NCBI GenBank assembly: GCA_026027325.1
Contig: JAMSLZ010000001.1
Coordinates: 2,232,001-2,296,000 of the forward strand
Length of the DNA: 64,000 nucleotides
Source: Actinomucor elegans
Taxonomy: Eukaryota > Mucoromycota > Mucoromycetes > Mucorales > Mucoraceae
Direction: 5' to 3'
A program made the translations under genes and the position numbers. Positions 53,798 to 64,000 of the stretch are shown here, one piece after another. Numbering within the stretch: position 1 is the first letter of the stretch; each line of letters begins with the position of its first letter. The notes beneath the pieces were generated by a model. It searched no databases, was not told where the DNA came from, and saw nothing but the letters and a program-made list of their open reading frames with translations.

Positions 53798-56700
53798 TTA
53801 AATAGGATATTGACAATAAGCATCCTTAATGCTGGCGATCTATAGTTTAATTATTAGTAACTGAACCTATAAACGCATTCAAAACGGCTCTTTCTTACCT
53901 CAATAACACCTTCAACAGAGGTATTGATCAAATAACGGTGTTCTTGTACGCCATAAACATTATGGCTTTCAAGCACTTCACCCTTACGATAGCTCTTCTT
54001 GTCATGATCCCAGACAAGTTTACTACGACGCCATTCAAAGTCGAAAGGTGGTGTACCCACAAGATCAACTACAGCTTGCACCATATCACCTACATGAACT
54101 AATGTGAGCCATCCAATCCTCTATTACAGTTATATTCTATACATATATACCTTCATGAATACTCTCGATGATTTCTTTACCGCCACTGATATAAGAAGAA
54201 GGTACTTCATGGATTTGCTTCGAAATACCAGTAGGGAACGAACGGCATTTGTTTCTTTGATCTCCCACCGACACAATAGTGACATTACCAGGCTTATCAG
54301 CCAACATGGATAGTTTGGAAGTAGGTGACTTGACAGTTTCTGTCTTGCCATTGAATAAGTACTGCACAGTAAATGGACCCATACCCGAAAGACTGTATTC
54401 GATATTATCACCAACACACAAATCGTCGCAACTGTCGATAGGCTTGATGGTAGCAATATCCAAAGCCTTGATCTTGGCCACTGTATCATCATTCTGTTCC
54501 ACTTGAGTACCACAGCCATTTGCATCATTTACTGAAAGTAACTTGACTACATAAGAGCCAGCGGCATCCAACTCGTAAGGCAATTGTAACTTGTATCGCG
54601 TAGTCATAATCTCATCAATCTTGATGGTGGTTGCTTGCAATTCAGATTCAAGACGTACAGCAATCTCAACCTTGAAAGGTGCAACACCAGAGAACTCAAG
54701 ATAGAGAGGATCCATATCAGGGTTAGAAAGAGATTCACCAACACATAAGGTGCGTTCTTTGCGAGCCGACTTGAAAGCAAACTTGACAGTAGGTGTAGCG
54801 TGTACAACTTGTTCAATTTGTAAGCGATCCACAGAGAAAGGTTCCTTATAACGTTGATCTGAAAGCTTATCAAACACGTAACGGTATTTGCCACTTTCAG
54901 TTGTTCTCAATGGGAGACGCACACGACGTACACCTGTGCTGATTTCTTGATTACCGAGGAACTGATAACCGCCCAAAATACTGTTGGAGTCACGATATTC
55001 TTTGTAAGTACAGTAGAAAGGTCCGAGGCCTGAGAAGACAACATCGATAGCATCGCTGGTGCCCTGACAAACAGCAGCGCGTTCATAGGAGCCTTCGCTC
55101 ACAGCAACCGCTTGATCTTCAACAATAGCAATGGTAGGTTTGTCCAAGTATTGAATTAAGAATTGATAAGGTAAAACATCGCCCTTACAAATAGAATCTT
55201 CTACGTTCAAGAGTTCGTAATGACCAGTGTGATGTACCTCAATTTGAGCGTTAGGATCAGTGAAACGACGTGTAACCTTGCTACGATCTCCCAATTCTAC
55301 ATTACGATATGTGACAGTCCAGGGGCCCTCACCAGTTAAACGAATTGGCAAGTGTGTTGTAGAACCTTCAGTAATTTCAACAACGTGCTCCATCTTTTGA
55401 CCGGTGTAAAAGAAGGCAGTGGGTCGATCACGACGAACATCAATGGTAAAGTCGCGAGCTTCTAATTCCTTAACACAGCCATTATCGTCTTGAATCTTGA
55501 CAAGCGAGACAATATGGTGGCCAGCGCGATCAAAGGGAGGTAACTTGATGGTGTATCTTTCACCATCAACTTGATCAGAATAGAGCTGATCGCCCACAGT
55601 CCAAGAAAGTAAAAAGGGACCAGAGCCACGTAAATCGACATCCACAGACAAATCTTCACCAAGACAGGTCTTGACAGCGCGACCACTGCGAGCACTAAAC
55701 TTGGCGTCTGGTTGAGGATGCACAATCTGTTTGATGGGTGCAATTTGTGTAGAACGTTTCTTGTAGTTGCGATCATCCAAGGTAATAAACTCATAAGTGT
55801 ATTCACCACTAGAGCTAGGCAAGTAAGAAAATATGTGACGAGAACGATCAATACTTTCTCTCTTTCGTTCAACAACAGTCTTGGAACGACCTGTTTGCTT
55901 GGTAATGACATATTCAAGTACATAGGGTGCTGCACCAGTAAATTCAGCTACAAACTTCATACCTACTTCGTTATCACCCGCACATTCAGAAGCAATAGGT
56001 GTAGCTTGAAGCTTGACAGTAGGTAATTGAGGCTGAACAACTTGACAAGTGGAAGGGAACAAGACTTGGCCTTGACAAAACTTGTCTCTGACAGACAGGA
56101 GTTTGTATTCACCAGGAGAAGAAACAGAGATTGAGTTTTGGTTATTAGTCAACTTGATGCTACGTACATCAGGACTACCAGAAAATTCGTAATCCAAATT
56201 GAAAGGACCGGATCCTTCAAGGCCGAGAGGTAATTGTGTGGATTTAGAGCCAATTAACAAATTAACAGGATCAGTTTGACCGCATTGGAACTTGACTGCA
56301 GGACGGCCATGAACTTCAAAAGACTGGGAACTTAAACCTGAGAGATCTACTTCATTACCAGCGCCATCTATGACACGAGAAAGACTATATTCTTCTTGAG
56401 AAGGTGATTCAAAAGTCAAATTAAGATTGATATTGAGATGCTGAGAAGCAGCCCAAGCATAATCCGATTCGGGTGTAGCAATGAACAATGACTTGTCGAG
56501 CGTTTGCTGTCCTTGAAGGGGCGTTTTGAATTCTTCTGGTTGAACACGGTCTAATTTGAGGTTACTGACAAGTCCAGCAGCTGTTCTTCTAGTATACTGA
56601 ACGTTAAGAGGAGGAACACCAATGACTTCTAATTGCAATGTCTCGTTATCCCCGGTACAATAATCCACGGCTTGAACAGGTTTGAAATGAGCATAAGGAC

Positions 56701-57696
56701 AGGTAAATACAAATACTTGTCTATTGTATAATCTCACATCACTGCCATCCTTTGATACAATTTGGGTCAATTTATATGCACCAGGTTTTCTGACGCGAAC
56801 ATAATAGTATTCTACACCTTCTTTAGCATGTCCAATTTCAGTTGCACGTTGAATATCTCTGCCAGAGTAATCCTTGACTGTATCAATGCCTGTATCAAAG
56901 TCATGGCGCGAAATAGACACAGTACGAGGAGCAGTATTGTTCAAGATGATGGGTATATAAATGTCTTTCTTTCCAATTTCTGTAGATTGCAAACAGTATA
57001 CTTCATCATTTGGGTTCAACTTGGCAGTACTAAAACAAATACATAAATACCAAATCTTTACAAGCATCTAATTCAAACTTACCCGTAAGGAAGAATACGA
57101 ACTGTATGTCTACCCAAGATGTGCGAAGAGTTTAAAATCACATCATTTGCATTAATCAATCTGCCTTGCGATACAGCAGTTTGTTTGCCAAAGCTGGCAC
57201 CTGTTTAGTTTATGTCTTTTAGAATACGCTTCATCTTTTAATCAATCCTTTTCATCTTACCCAAGAATGCTTTGGCTGATATTAAGCGAAAACCAAGCTA
57301 AGATGAAACATCAGCTTAGTACATGGACGTATACATATATATCAATCGCGTATTTTAACTTACAGTAGGATCGACAAACGCAACATTATTGAATACGATG
57401 AAAGCAATAGCCAGCATAATAGTTTTCAGTAAAGAGAACTGAAGCCAAGGGATTCGAGCAATATATAGAGCCAGTAGATATAGTGTATCACTAATACCCC
57501 ATTTCAATAACATGCCACTATATTGCTCGGGATCGTTTGCTGTATACACGAGCAAAAGATCAGCAAGTTTCCAAGCTTGTAAACCGACAAAGATGCCTGC
57601 TGCCCATTGTCGCTGAACATGGAACTCCATGGTCGACGAAGGTATCAGTGCTATTCTATGTGCTTCAGGCACAGGTCCGCCTCGTTGTTGTGGCAT
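53798..57696 (-). CDS. POM152: Nuclear pore membrane protein Pom152
   Basis: Pom152 is the large membrane nucleoporin that forms the lumenal ring of the pore. Proposed CDS: complement(join(53798..53839, 53899..54089, 54151..57029, 57083..57200, 57261..57297, 57364..57696)), 1199 aa; introns 53-66 bp. The N-terminal ~110 residues hold hydrophobic segments (FVGLQAWKLADLLLVY, LKTIMLAIAFIVFNNVAFV) that anchor it. The rest is a tandem array of Ig-like lumenal repeats. They are recognisable from recurrent GSGPF, GLGPF or GEGPW turns and VxKxxDxxGC-type strands (LRGSGPFLLSWTVGD, LTGEGPWTVTYRNVE, FSGLGPFYCTYKEY, LSGMGPFTVQYLFNG). The C-terminus EIASIKDAYCQYPI matches fungal Pom152 ends. Slightly shorter than the yeast protein (1337 aa). 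Confidence 0.95.
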
Positions 57697-60267
57697 GGCC
57701 TTTTATATATCAATAGTAATGGGTCGTAAAATACAAATGCTGAAGCGAGTTTTGTATAATTAAGCTGAGTTAAATATAGAATAACTCAAAAACAACAAAA
57801 CAAAAAGACAAAAGCACGTCTTCTTCTCTTGGGCTTGTTGTTTAAAAGTAAGTAAAAGAAATACAAGAGACACGGTCTACGCGTTTAGATTAGGAAGGAT
57901 GAAGTAAAGCGATTTTTTTCACCAAGAAAACAAGCCGTCACACTCAGGGTTGATAAAGCCAACCATCCAATAGAAGACGACACTCGTAGTAGACTACTGT
58001 TTTTTAGTTTGAAATTGAGACTGTTCCACAAATAATTAGACAAACTCGACCTTATTTTTAAACTGTCTCTATTTTTATTTAGATGAATAAAATCATTTCT
58101 TTTAAACCTTCCCAAATTACTTCTTGGATGCTTCCACTTGCTTTTATTATTAAACTAATAAAATTATGCTGATGAGAAAGATCGAATCAGTAACTTCAAT
58201 ATAACAATTGAAACTGATAACAATAATATAAAGTGCATATTATGAAACGAAATAATAGTCTCTAATCGTGATGATTGTACGATAAATGTATCTTAAAGTA
58301 GAGCTGCACAAGAGAAGAAAGCCTGCAAGGTGGGTAAAAGCCAAGTTCAAACTCTCTTTTTGTGTTCCTCTTATTGTATTTGCTGATAGAATGAAAAATT
58401 CTGATATAAACAAAATCAAAGGTCATAGTTATTCTTCAAAGGGAACTTAAACTTAGATCACAGGCCTTTCAATCCGTTATTGTTGACGATAGTGGGTTTA
58501 AAACTTCAAATATATGCAGCCAATGTAAGAAAATGAACTTGAAGCTTATCAAACTTCCAAATGAGAAATATACCACAAGTATTCTAGATTTCAAAAATTG
58601 TCATATACTTTGGAATGGGGATACCAACACAAGTGAAAACATGCTAGATATTTGATAGTCCATTTGGGAAAATAAGAGAAGGTTAGCAGTCTTTCAAACA
58701 ATCGCCGTAGAGGAAACGGTTCACTCAAGGGGTGATGTAGATATTTACTGATAAACCATCTACATTAGATCTAAAAATTAATATTACTCTTTCTCAGTTT
58801 ATTTTCACTTAGTTTAAAAACGAATTCCAACTTGTCTCGATCTTAAGTTTAAATACTGTATTATTGGCACTGCAATCTTGCTAAAAATCTAGATGTCTAG
58901 ACCTAGCTTGGCTTCACATTACGATAATCTTCCAAAACATATATTGGATGGGACCAATATAATTTAATACATCTTTTAATTTATTGAGTTATCTCGATAA
59001 AAGTTAGTATCCTGCATATTTTATATACAATAAAATTCACAAATATATATACATATATAACTGGATGTCTCCAAATAGGCTAAACCGACACTACTAAAAT
59101 AATATGCCTTCATAATAATACCTTTTTATTCCAAAAAAAAAAGAGTTAATCTTTAAAATTTTGGGCCAAAGGTATACCTTTGGAAATTTACTTCAGTCGG
59201 GACATTTTTTGCCTCATTTTTATCATGATCGTCAATAAATTTCGGTTTAATGTCGCATCTGAAAACTACATTGTATCTATTCTAAAAAAAAAAAAAAAGG
59301 GCATTAAATTTGCTAAAGTTATTATTTGACAAAAGTACAATAGCTATATTAGATTTTAGTGATTAGAATTAGATTACATTACAGATCTAAAGATCCATCC
59401 ATCTCTTGGCTAATCCTGGACAAATATCACATCAGGTATAAGCAATCTATCTATGCTCCGAAAGAGCCTTTACATTTATCAGAACTTTTGCTTTACTAAA
59501 TCACAATGAGTATACTGTATTCATTAATAATCAGTTATGTTTAGGGCAGCCCCTATAATCTAACATAAATAATTTATAAATTTATTAACTGATCCCGGTC
59601 AAATGTCGCAACAGATTGACATTCCATTCTCAGATCGAACTACTGCATCTAGTAGAACATTAGGTATACTTACAGGGGTATGCTTGAGGAACAAACAGAA
59701 CTTTTTTTTTCCATTCGTGTCAGTAATATGACCAATCTTATTGAATTACAACACACAAGGTTACATGGCCATAGCATTAAAAGATAGTGTACTAGTGTGC
59801 TTAAAACCGAAATGAAAAAGTATAAGTACTATAATTGGTACAGCTGCTAAAACTACCAGTTCAACAAATTCTGCTTGATATCTGATGCATCTGAACTATG
59901 CAGTAGTAGTAGAGAAGCTGCATCATCCAAGGGGGTTTGTAGTTCTTGAGTTTCATTGTATGGCCTGTCTCTCTAGTAATATGTTGGATATACATAAGGT
60001 TACTTCTCATTTACAGCGGGCAATATATATCAGTCATTTTCCAGACATGATAAGATTTTAACGGGGTTTCTTCAACGGACAATTAGCTCACAAAATGCAC
60101 TATAAACCTATCATTAGTTCCTATCAATCTACACATTAGTACTATATCGTTATTTTATAAGCTTTTCTCGGTTGGTCGCTTTTGATATACATCTGTCAAT
60201 AAGCTTATTTTTTGTTCTCGGACACTTTATTGATTCACACTTTTCTTTCTTTCTATTCAATATACCA
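57697..60267. other. Long intergenic region with dispersed repeat
   Basis: 2.6 kb with no supported gene. The Pom152 promoter is on the left, and the three-unit element is at 59.16-59.69 kb. A CT-rich tract (TTTTCTTTCTTTCTATTC, 60241-60258) precedes the small gene on the right. Confidence 0.5.
59163..59690 (+). repeat. Three-unit dispersed element, copy at 59.2-59.7 kb
   Basis: Best copy for boundaries. A perfect 18-bp palindrome CCAAAGGTATACCTTTGG (59166-59183) lies before unit 1, and AGGTATACTTACAGGGGTAT lies just after unit 3. Unit 1 is TTTCGGTTTAATGTCGCATC, TGA. Unit 2 is ATCCTGGACAAATATCACAT, CAGG. Unit 3 is GATCCCGGTCAAATGTCGCA, then CAGATTGACATTCCATTCTC and CTACTGCATCTAG. Anchors 59255, 59429 and 59608 are 174 and 179 bp apart. 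Confidence 0.75.
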
Positions 60268-60554
60268 ATGCGAACCAAGAACCAAATCCATTCAGACCAA
60301 GATTCTTCACGCTCAAAGGTAATTATGGCATTGGAGACCATAAAGCAGTTACTGATCTTGTACGGAAATTATAGAAAAAGCCTTTTCAAATAGCAATTGA
60401 AATAGCAAAACTAAAGCTAACACATAAAACAAGAAAGGTCAAGACGCAAGTACCAGATAAAGACATGCTAGCAGTCGTGCAGACATGTTTTATGCTTGTT
60501 TCTAAATTGGCTCAGCAAATCCTTCGTCAACATGACTACAGTTCAAAGAAATAA
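60268..60554 (+). CDS. Small basic two-exon protein, 76 aa, unknown
   Basis: Not a simple ORF: join(60268..60318, 60375..60554). The 56-bp intron has a GTAATT donor, a TACTGAT-type branch site and a TTATAG acceptor. Splicing converts a stop-broken region into one clean frame. The product has a polar start (MRTKNQIHSDQDSSRSK), a basic helix (IAIEIAKLKLTHKTRKVK) and a second helix (LAVVQTCFMLVSKLAQQILR). It ends YSSKK. No family recognised, no signal peptide. The promoter has a CT-rich tract directly before ATG, as in other genes here. It is convergent with importin alpha (204 bp between stops). Confidence 0.6.
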
Positions 60555-60758
60555 AGCTTTTTTTTTATATATATCTTTATTAGAAGGGGACGATAGAAGG
60601 GGGATTTGTGTATAGTAGCAAATGGTAGATGAGAAAAAGGGCTAAAAATGTACATCATTACATGTTAAAAAAGAAGTGTAAAAGTAGTATGTGTGAGTGT
60701 GTATGTGTTGGTTGAGTGAGTATGTAGGCTTGAAAATTGTCTTTTTATTGGTTTATGT

Positions 60759-62510
60759 TTAAGAACCAAAGTTGAAACCACCTTGAGGAACATCCACATT
60801 GGATTGGAAACTGAAAGATTGAGGGTTAGCACCTTCATCAGTCATATCCTCGGGATCTTCATCGTTAAAGTAACGATCAATGATATGATATGCCTTCTTG
60901 TATACATCCACGTTATCATGAGATTGTAATTGATGGATCAATTCCATACCACCGCATTCCTCAATATAAAGAGCATAGCGATTGATACCCTCGGGATCGT
61001 TGGGTCTATCTTGCTCACCAACCTTTAAAATATTATCCAAACCATCCAAAGCAACCTGTACAATCTTATTATCCATACCCATCAACAAATCACAGAGAGG
61101 CTTAATGACACCATTGGCTACCATGTATTGGATTTGTGCAGGCTTGTTCAATCCGCCAGATGTAGCATTAACAATAGCCCAACAGGCTTCTTTACGCGTC
61201 TTGAAATCAGCATTAGCCAAGATATGTACGAGAGGAGGAATGATACCACTGTTAATGACAGCATCGATTTGAGCAGTATTACCAGCAGTAATATTAGAAA
61301 TGGTCCAACAGGCTTCCTTACGAATGGCCTCTTTGGAGCTACCCAATAAAGAAGAAAGAGCAGGTAAAACACCACAGTTGACAATGACTTGGGTTTGTAA
61401 ATCATCACCGGTGACGATGTTACCTACAGAACGAAGAGCAGGTGTTTGGACACTAGTGGAAGGGTGCATCAAGAGTTCAACAAGACGACGGCAGACACCA
61501 GATTCAATCACAGCTTGAATTCTATCATTGAAACCATCAGAAAGATAAGAAATGGCCCAACAAGCATCAATCAAGACTTCTTCGTCAGTAGAATAAATAA
61601 GTTTAGCGAGTACAGGAAGTGCAGGCACAACCATTTCCCAGCTGGGTTGAGGGTTCTTGCCACGACACAAGTTGGAAAGTGTCCAGGTTGCATTGCGCAG
61701 CATAGATAACTTGTGCTGTTCATTCAAAATAACCAATAAAGGCATCAACGCACCTTGTTCCAATACGAAATCACGACACATGGCACTATCACCAGCAATA
61801 TTACCCAAAGCCCAAACAGCCTATTGATTGATAAGTATCCTGTTTCTCAGTGTTTCTCGGTCTCTTACCTGTTCCTTGACATCAGCGATGTTGCTGCTTA
61901 ATAATTCAATAAAGATAGGCACTGCACCAGAAGTGATGACGACTTGAGTCTGATCAGAAGAACCAGATGCAATGTTAGTCAAGGCCCAAGCAGCTTCAAA
62001 CTACGAATAGAACGCGTTAGAATTTTTTTAAGTTTAGTAGAACAGAATAGGCGCCTTACTTGCAATAATGGATGAGTTGATCTCAAAAACTCGACAAACT
62101 TGGGGACAACACCTGTGCTAATAACATCCTTGATAGGTGGGTTCTTTTCCTTAGAAAGTAGCTTTCTGAACTTAGTGGTAGCATCATATTGCTTTTCGAC
62201 ATCATTAGAATTCACGTCCTCGATCAAAGTCATTAAGTTGATATGTAACTATTACATGTTAGTTGATGCCTATATTTATTTATTGACATATACTTACATT
62301 GACATCATCATCAACCTCGATATCTTCTTCGCTATCAGACATAGACGCGCTTGGAATGTTCATATTACGACGTTTTGTCAAATTTTCCTCACGCTTTTGT
62401 TTTCTAATCTCGACAGTATGCTTTTGTCTACGATTTCTGACTTGATCAGAGCCAAAAGCATCTTTGTTTTTGAAATTGCTTTTTCTTTCTGCTGCGGAAC
62501 CTTTATCCAT
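60759..62510 (-). CDS. SRP1: Importin alpha (karyopherin alpha, Srp1/Kap60)
   Basis: Importin alpha is the adaptor that binds classical nuclear localisation signals and, through its IBB domain, importin beta. Proposed CDS: complement(join(60759..61820, 61869..62000, 62060..62248, 62298..62510)), 531 aa; introns 48, 59 and 49 bp. The Arg/Lys-rich IBB lies in the first ~55 residues ([17 protein letters not shown]). Ten armadillo repeats follow with the Trp/Asn NLS-binding ladder ([87 protein letters not shown]). The C-terminal acidic tail ([13 protein letters not shown]) ends QGGFNFGS. Length equals that of fungal orthologues. Head-to-head with the XPF gene. Confidence 0.97.
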
Positions 62511-63197
62511 ATTTGCTACTGGTAGTCAACTATTCGGAATACAAGAGAGAAAGGGAAAGGGGAGGGAAAATTGATTCAAATAAAAAAAAAATGTGAAAAA
62601 CGCGTCACTAGACAGTAGAACGGTGTTTCAATTTAACTCATCACATTTTCCATTATCCACCTGTTTGTCCCAAAATTGATTAGGAGTCTATCTATTGTTG
62701 AGTAGCTTTATTATACAGAATTATGTTAAAAGTGATAAAACAGGATTTTTTGTTGATTTAAAATCCTATGTTATCCTTCATTGTTCAATGGCCACCTTCC
62801 AATCAAAAATAAGTATGCTGTTACCAAGGCGCCATAGCAACGCTCGCGGAATACAAACCAGTGTATACCAATCAAATCCATCGATACATTAAGCCATCGC
62901 TTGAGAATGTTCATTTTTAATATGGCTTATAATAATTTATTGTTTCTAATTCAAAACATCTATTGGTTTTACTTGTATATATTACTAGTGCTTGCTTTTT
63001 CCTATGAATGTATCGCGTCGAAGTACGGGCGCTATTTTTTTCTAGGTGTTAAGCAAATTTGTTTTTTTCTGTAGTCATAAAATCTCCGTCATCCAATCAA
63101 ATATCTAATCTAATTAACACTCCGTCTCAAGCTTTTGTAACGCGAAATCCTATATGATCGCGTAGCAAACCACTTCTTTCCATAACTTACTTTCGAC
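62511..63197. promoter_or_regulatory. Divergent promoter region, importin alpha / XPF
   Basis: 687-bp spacer between two start codons. It holds both promoters. The importin side is CT-rich on its coding strand (GAGAGAAAGGGAAAGGGGAG on +). A short ORF at 62695-62892 has no support. Confidence 0.5.
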
Positions 63198-64000
63198 ATG
63201 TTGGAATTTCAAAAGCAAATTCTAACTGAAATTGTCACAGAAGATGGCCTATTAGTTATTTCCCCAGGTTTAGGTTTATTTCGTATCCTATGCTCGCTTG
63301 TACAAATTTACTCGGGTGGAAACCACCTTGTATTATTGATAAATACGTCCAAAGAACAGGACGAATTATTACAAGAACAGTTAATAGCCAACGGAGTACC
63401 TCACGAACATCTTATTAAACGTATTGAATACAATACTCCTGCTGAAAAAAGGTTTTTTCTTTCTTTATATAAGCTGCCTTTTTGCTTGACATTGACTGTT
63501 TTGCGTGTTTAACAGAAGTAGCATGTACCGAGAAAGTGGTGTTTTTTCAATTACCTCGAGAATTTTAGCTGTAGACATGCTACTTGATCGAATTCCTACT
63601 TCATTGATCAATGGTATCATTGTCTATAACGCACATAGGTGAATTTCACTAATATATATACATATACATGTATACAAAACATGGACTAACCTTCATTTGT
63701 TACACACAGAGTGAAGTCCAATTCTATGGAAGAGTTGATCTTGCGAATATACAAAGAAAAGAACTTGGTATAAATATATATTTGGAGGCGTAATTTTACC
63801 ACTCCCTTGAATTAATTTTAGTTTGATATAGGAGGGTTTTATCAAAGCATTCTCTGATAGACCAGAAGCATTTGCTACTGGTTTTGCTCCATTACAAAGC
63901 ACCATGAAGTCTTTGTTTTTACGCAAGGTCCATTTATGGCCAAGGTTTCAAGTAATTGTATCTGAAAACTTGTCTCTATCCAATGGAAATGTAGTAGAAC
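63198..64000 (+). CDS. RAD1: XPF/Rad1 DNA-repair endonuclease subunit, 5' part (truncated by window end)
   Basis: XPF/Rad1 with ERCC1/Rad10 cuts 5' of lesions in nucleotide excision repair and trims flaps in recombination. Visible exons: join(63198..63451, 63516..63638, 63710..63767, 63832..64000), frame open at the edge. The N-terminal helicase-like region of XPF is recognisable: LEFQKQILTEIVTEDGLLVI, then SPGLGLFRILCSL. Next come SGVFSITSRILAVDMLLDRI, GIIVYNAHRV, FIKAFSDRPEAF and KSLFLRKVHLWPRFQVIV. The catalytic ERKxxxD nuclease domain would be far downstream, outside the window. The first donor (AG/GTTTTT) is weak but is the only one that keeps frame with RSSMYRESGV. Introns 64, 71 and 64 bp. 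Confidence 0.92.

Noticed and set aside
1..64000. tRNA and rRNA genes
   Set aside because: I looked for B-box-like GGTTCGAATCC with a matching cloverleaf and for rRNA-like blocks and saw none I could support by eye.

Overview
The window looks like nuclear DNA of a fungus. It is AT-rich, with dense protein genes split by very short introns. I resolved 61 introns of 47 to 87 bp by reading-frame continuity. The proteins are fungal types: Pom152, a Vcx1-type Ca2+/H+ antiporter, a Slm-type BAR/PH protein, Vts1, an Fpk1/Nrc-2-type kinase, Ulp2-type SUMO protease, Mia40 and importin alpha. The style (tiny introns, long A/T homopolymers, small intronless F-box/LRR protein, Tc1-type transposase relic) suggests an early-diverging fungus, probably Mucorales. 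That placement is inference. No tRNA, rRNA or CRISPR array was recognised.

Layout. 1-8.5 kb: 3' part of a Ypp1/TTC7 gene (+), a SUMO protease (+), an orphan presequence-like ORF (+) and Mia40 (-). 8.5-20.5 kb: four minus-strand genes separated by large gene-poor gaps: a secreted Cys-rich protein, an F-box protein, Vts1 and an SDR oxidoreductase. 20.8-27.2 kb: Slm-like (+) and SUN-domain (+) genes. 28.9-40.5 kb: a gene-dense part with phosphatidylserine synthase (-), a dead transposase (+), an AGC kinase (-), a DUF4604 protein (-), a small ORF (-), 3-hydroxyisobutyrate dehydrogenase (+), mitoferrin (-) and a 7TM protein (-). 40.5-45.2 kb: gene-poor. 45.2-50.7 kb: Vcx1 (+) and an unrecognised nine-exon low-complexity protein (+), with 2.7 kb of repeats between them. 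51.8-53.1 kb: decayed gene relics. 53.8-64 kb: Pom152 (-), a 76-aa two-exon gene (+), importin alpha (-) and, divergent from it, the 5' part of an XPF/Rad1 nuclease gene (+, cut by the window end).

Functional themes. The genes are mostly housekeeping: plasma-membrane lipid signalling (Ypp1, Slm, Fpk1-type kinase, PS synthase), nuclear envelope and transport (Pom152, SUN, importin alpha), mitochondria (Mia40, mitoferrin, HIBADH) and SUMO and DNA repair (Ulp2, XPF). They are not an operon or cluster, and I see no shared regulation.

The most unusual feature is non-coding. A family of degenerate intergenic elements lies on both strands. Each complete copy carries three copies of a roughly 65-bp unit (core GATCTCGG then TTAATGTCGCATCTGAT) spaced about 158 to 179 bp apart. 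I see six copies with three units (near 6.2, 14.9, 23.9, 28.0, 48.0 and 59.4 kb) plus several partial ones. Gene-structure oddities include a 5-nt microexon, two GC-AG introns, an intron inside the CPC redox motif codon of Mia40, and a 40-base T run (coding strand) inside an intron.
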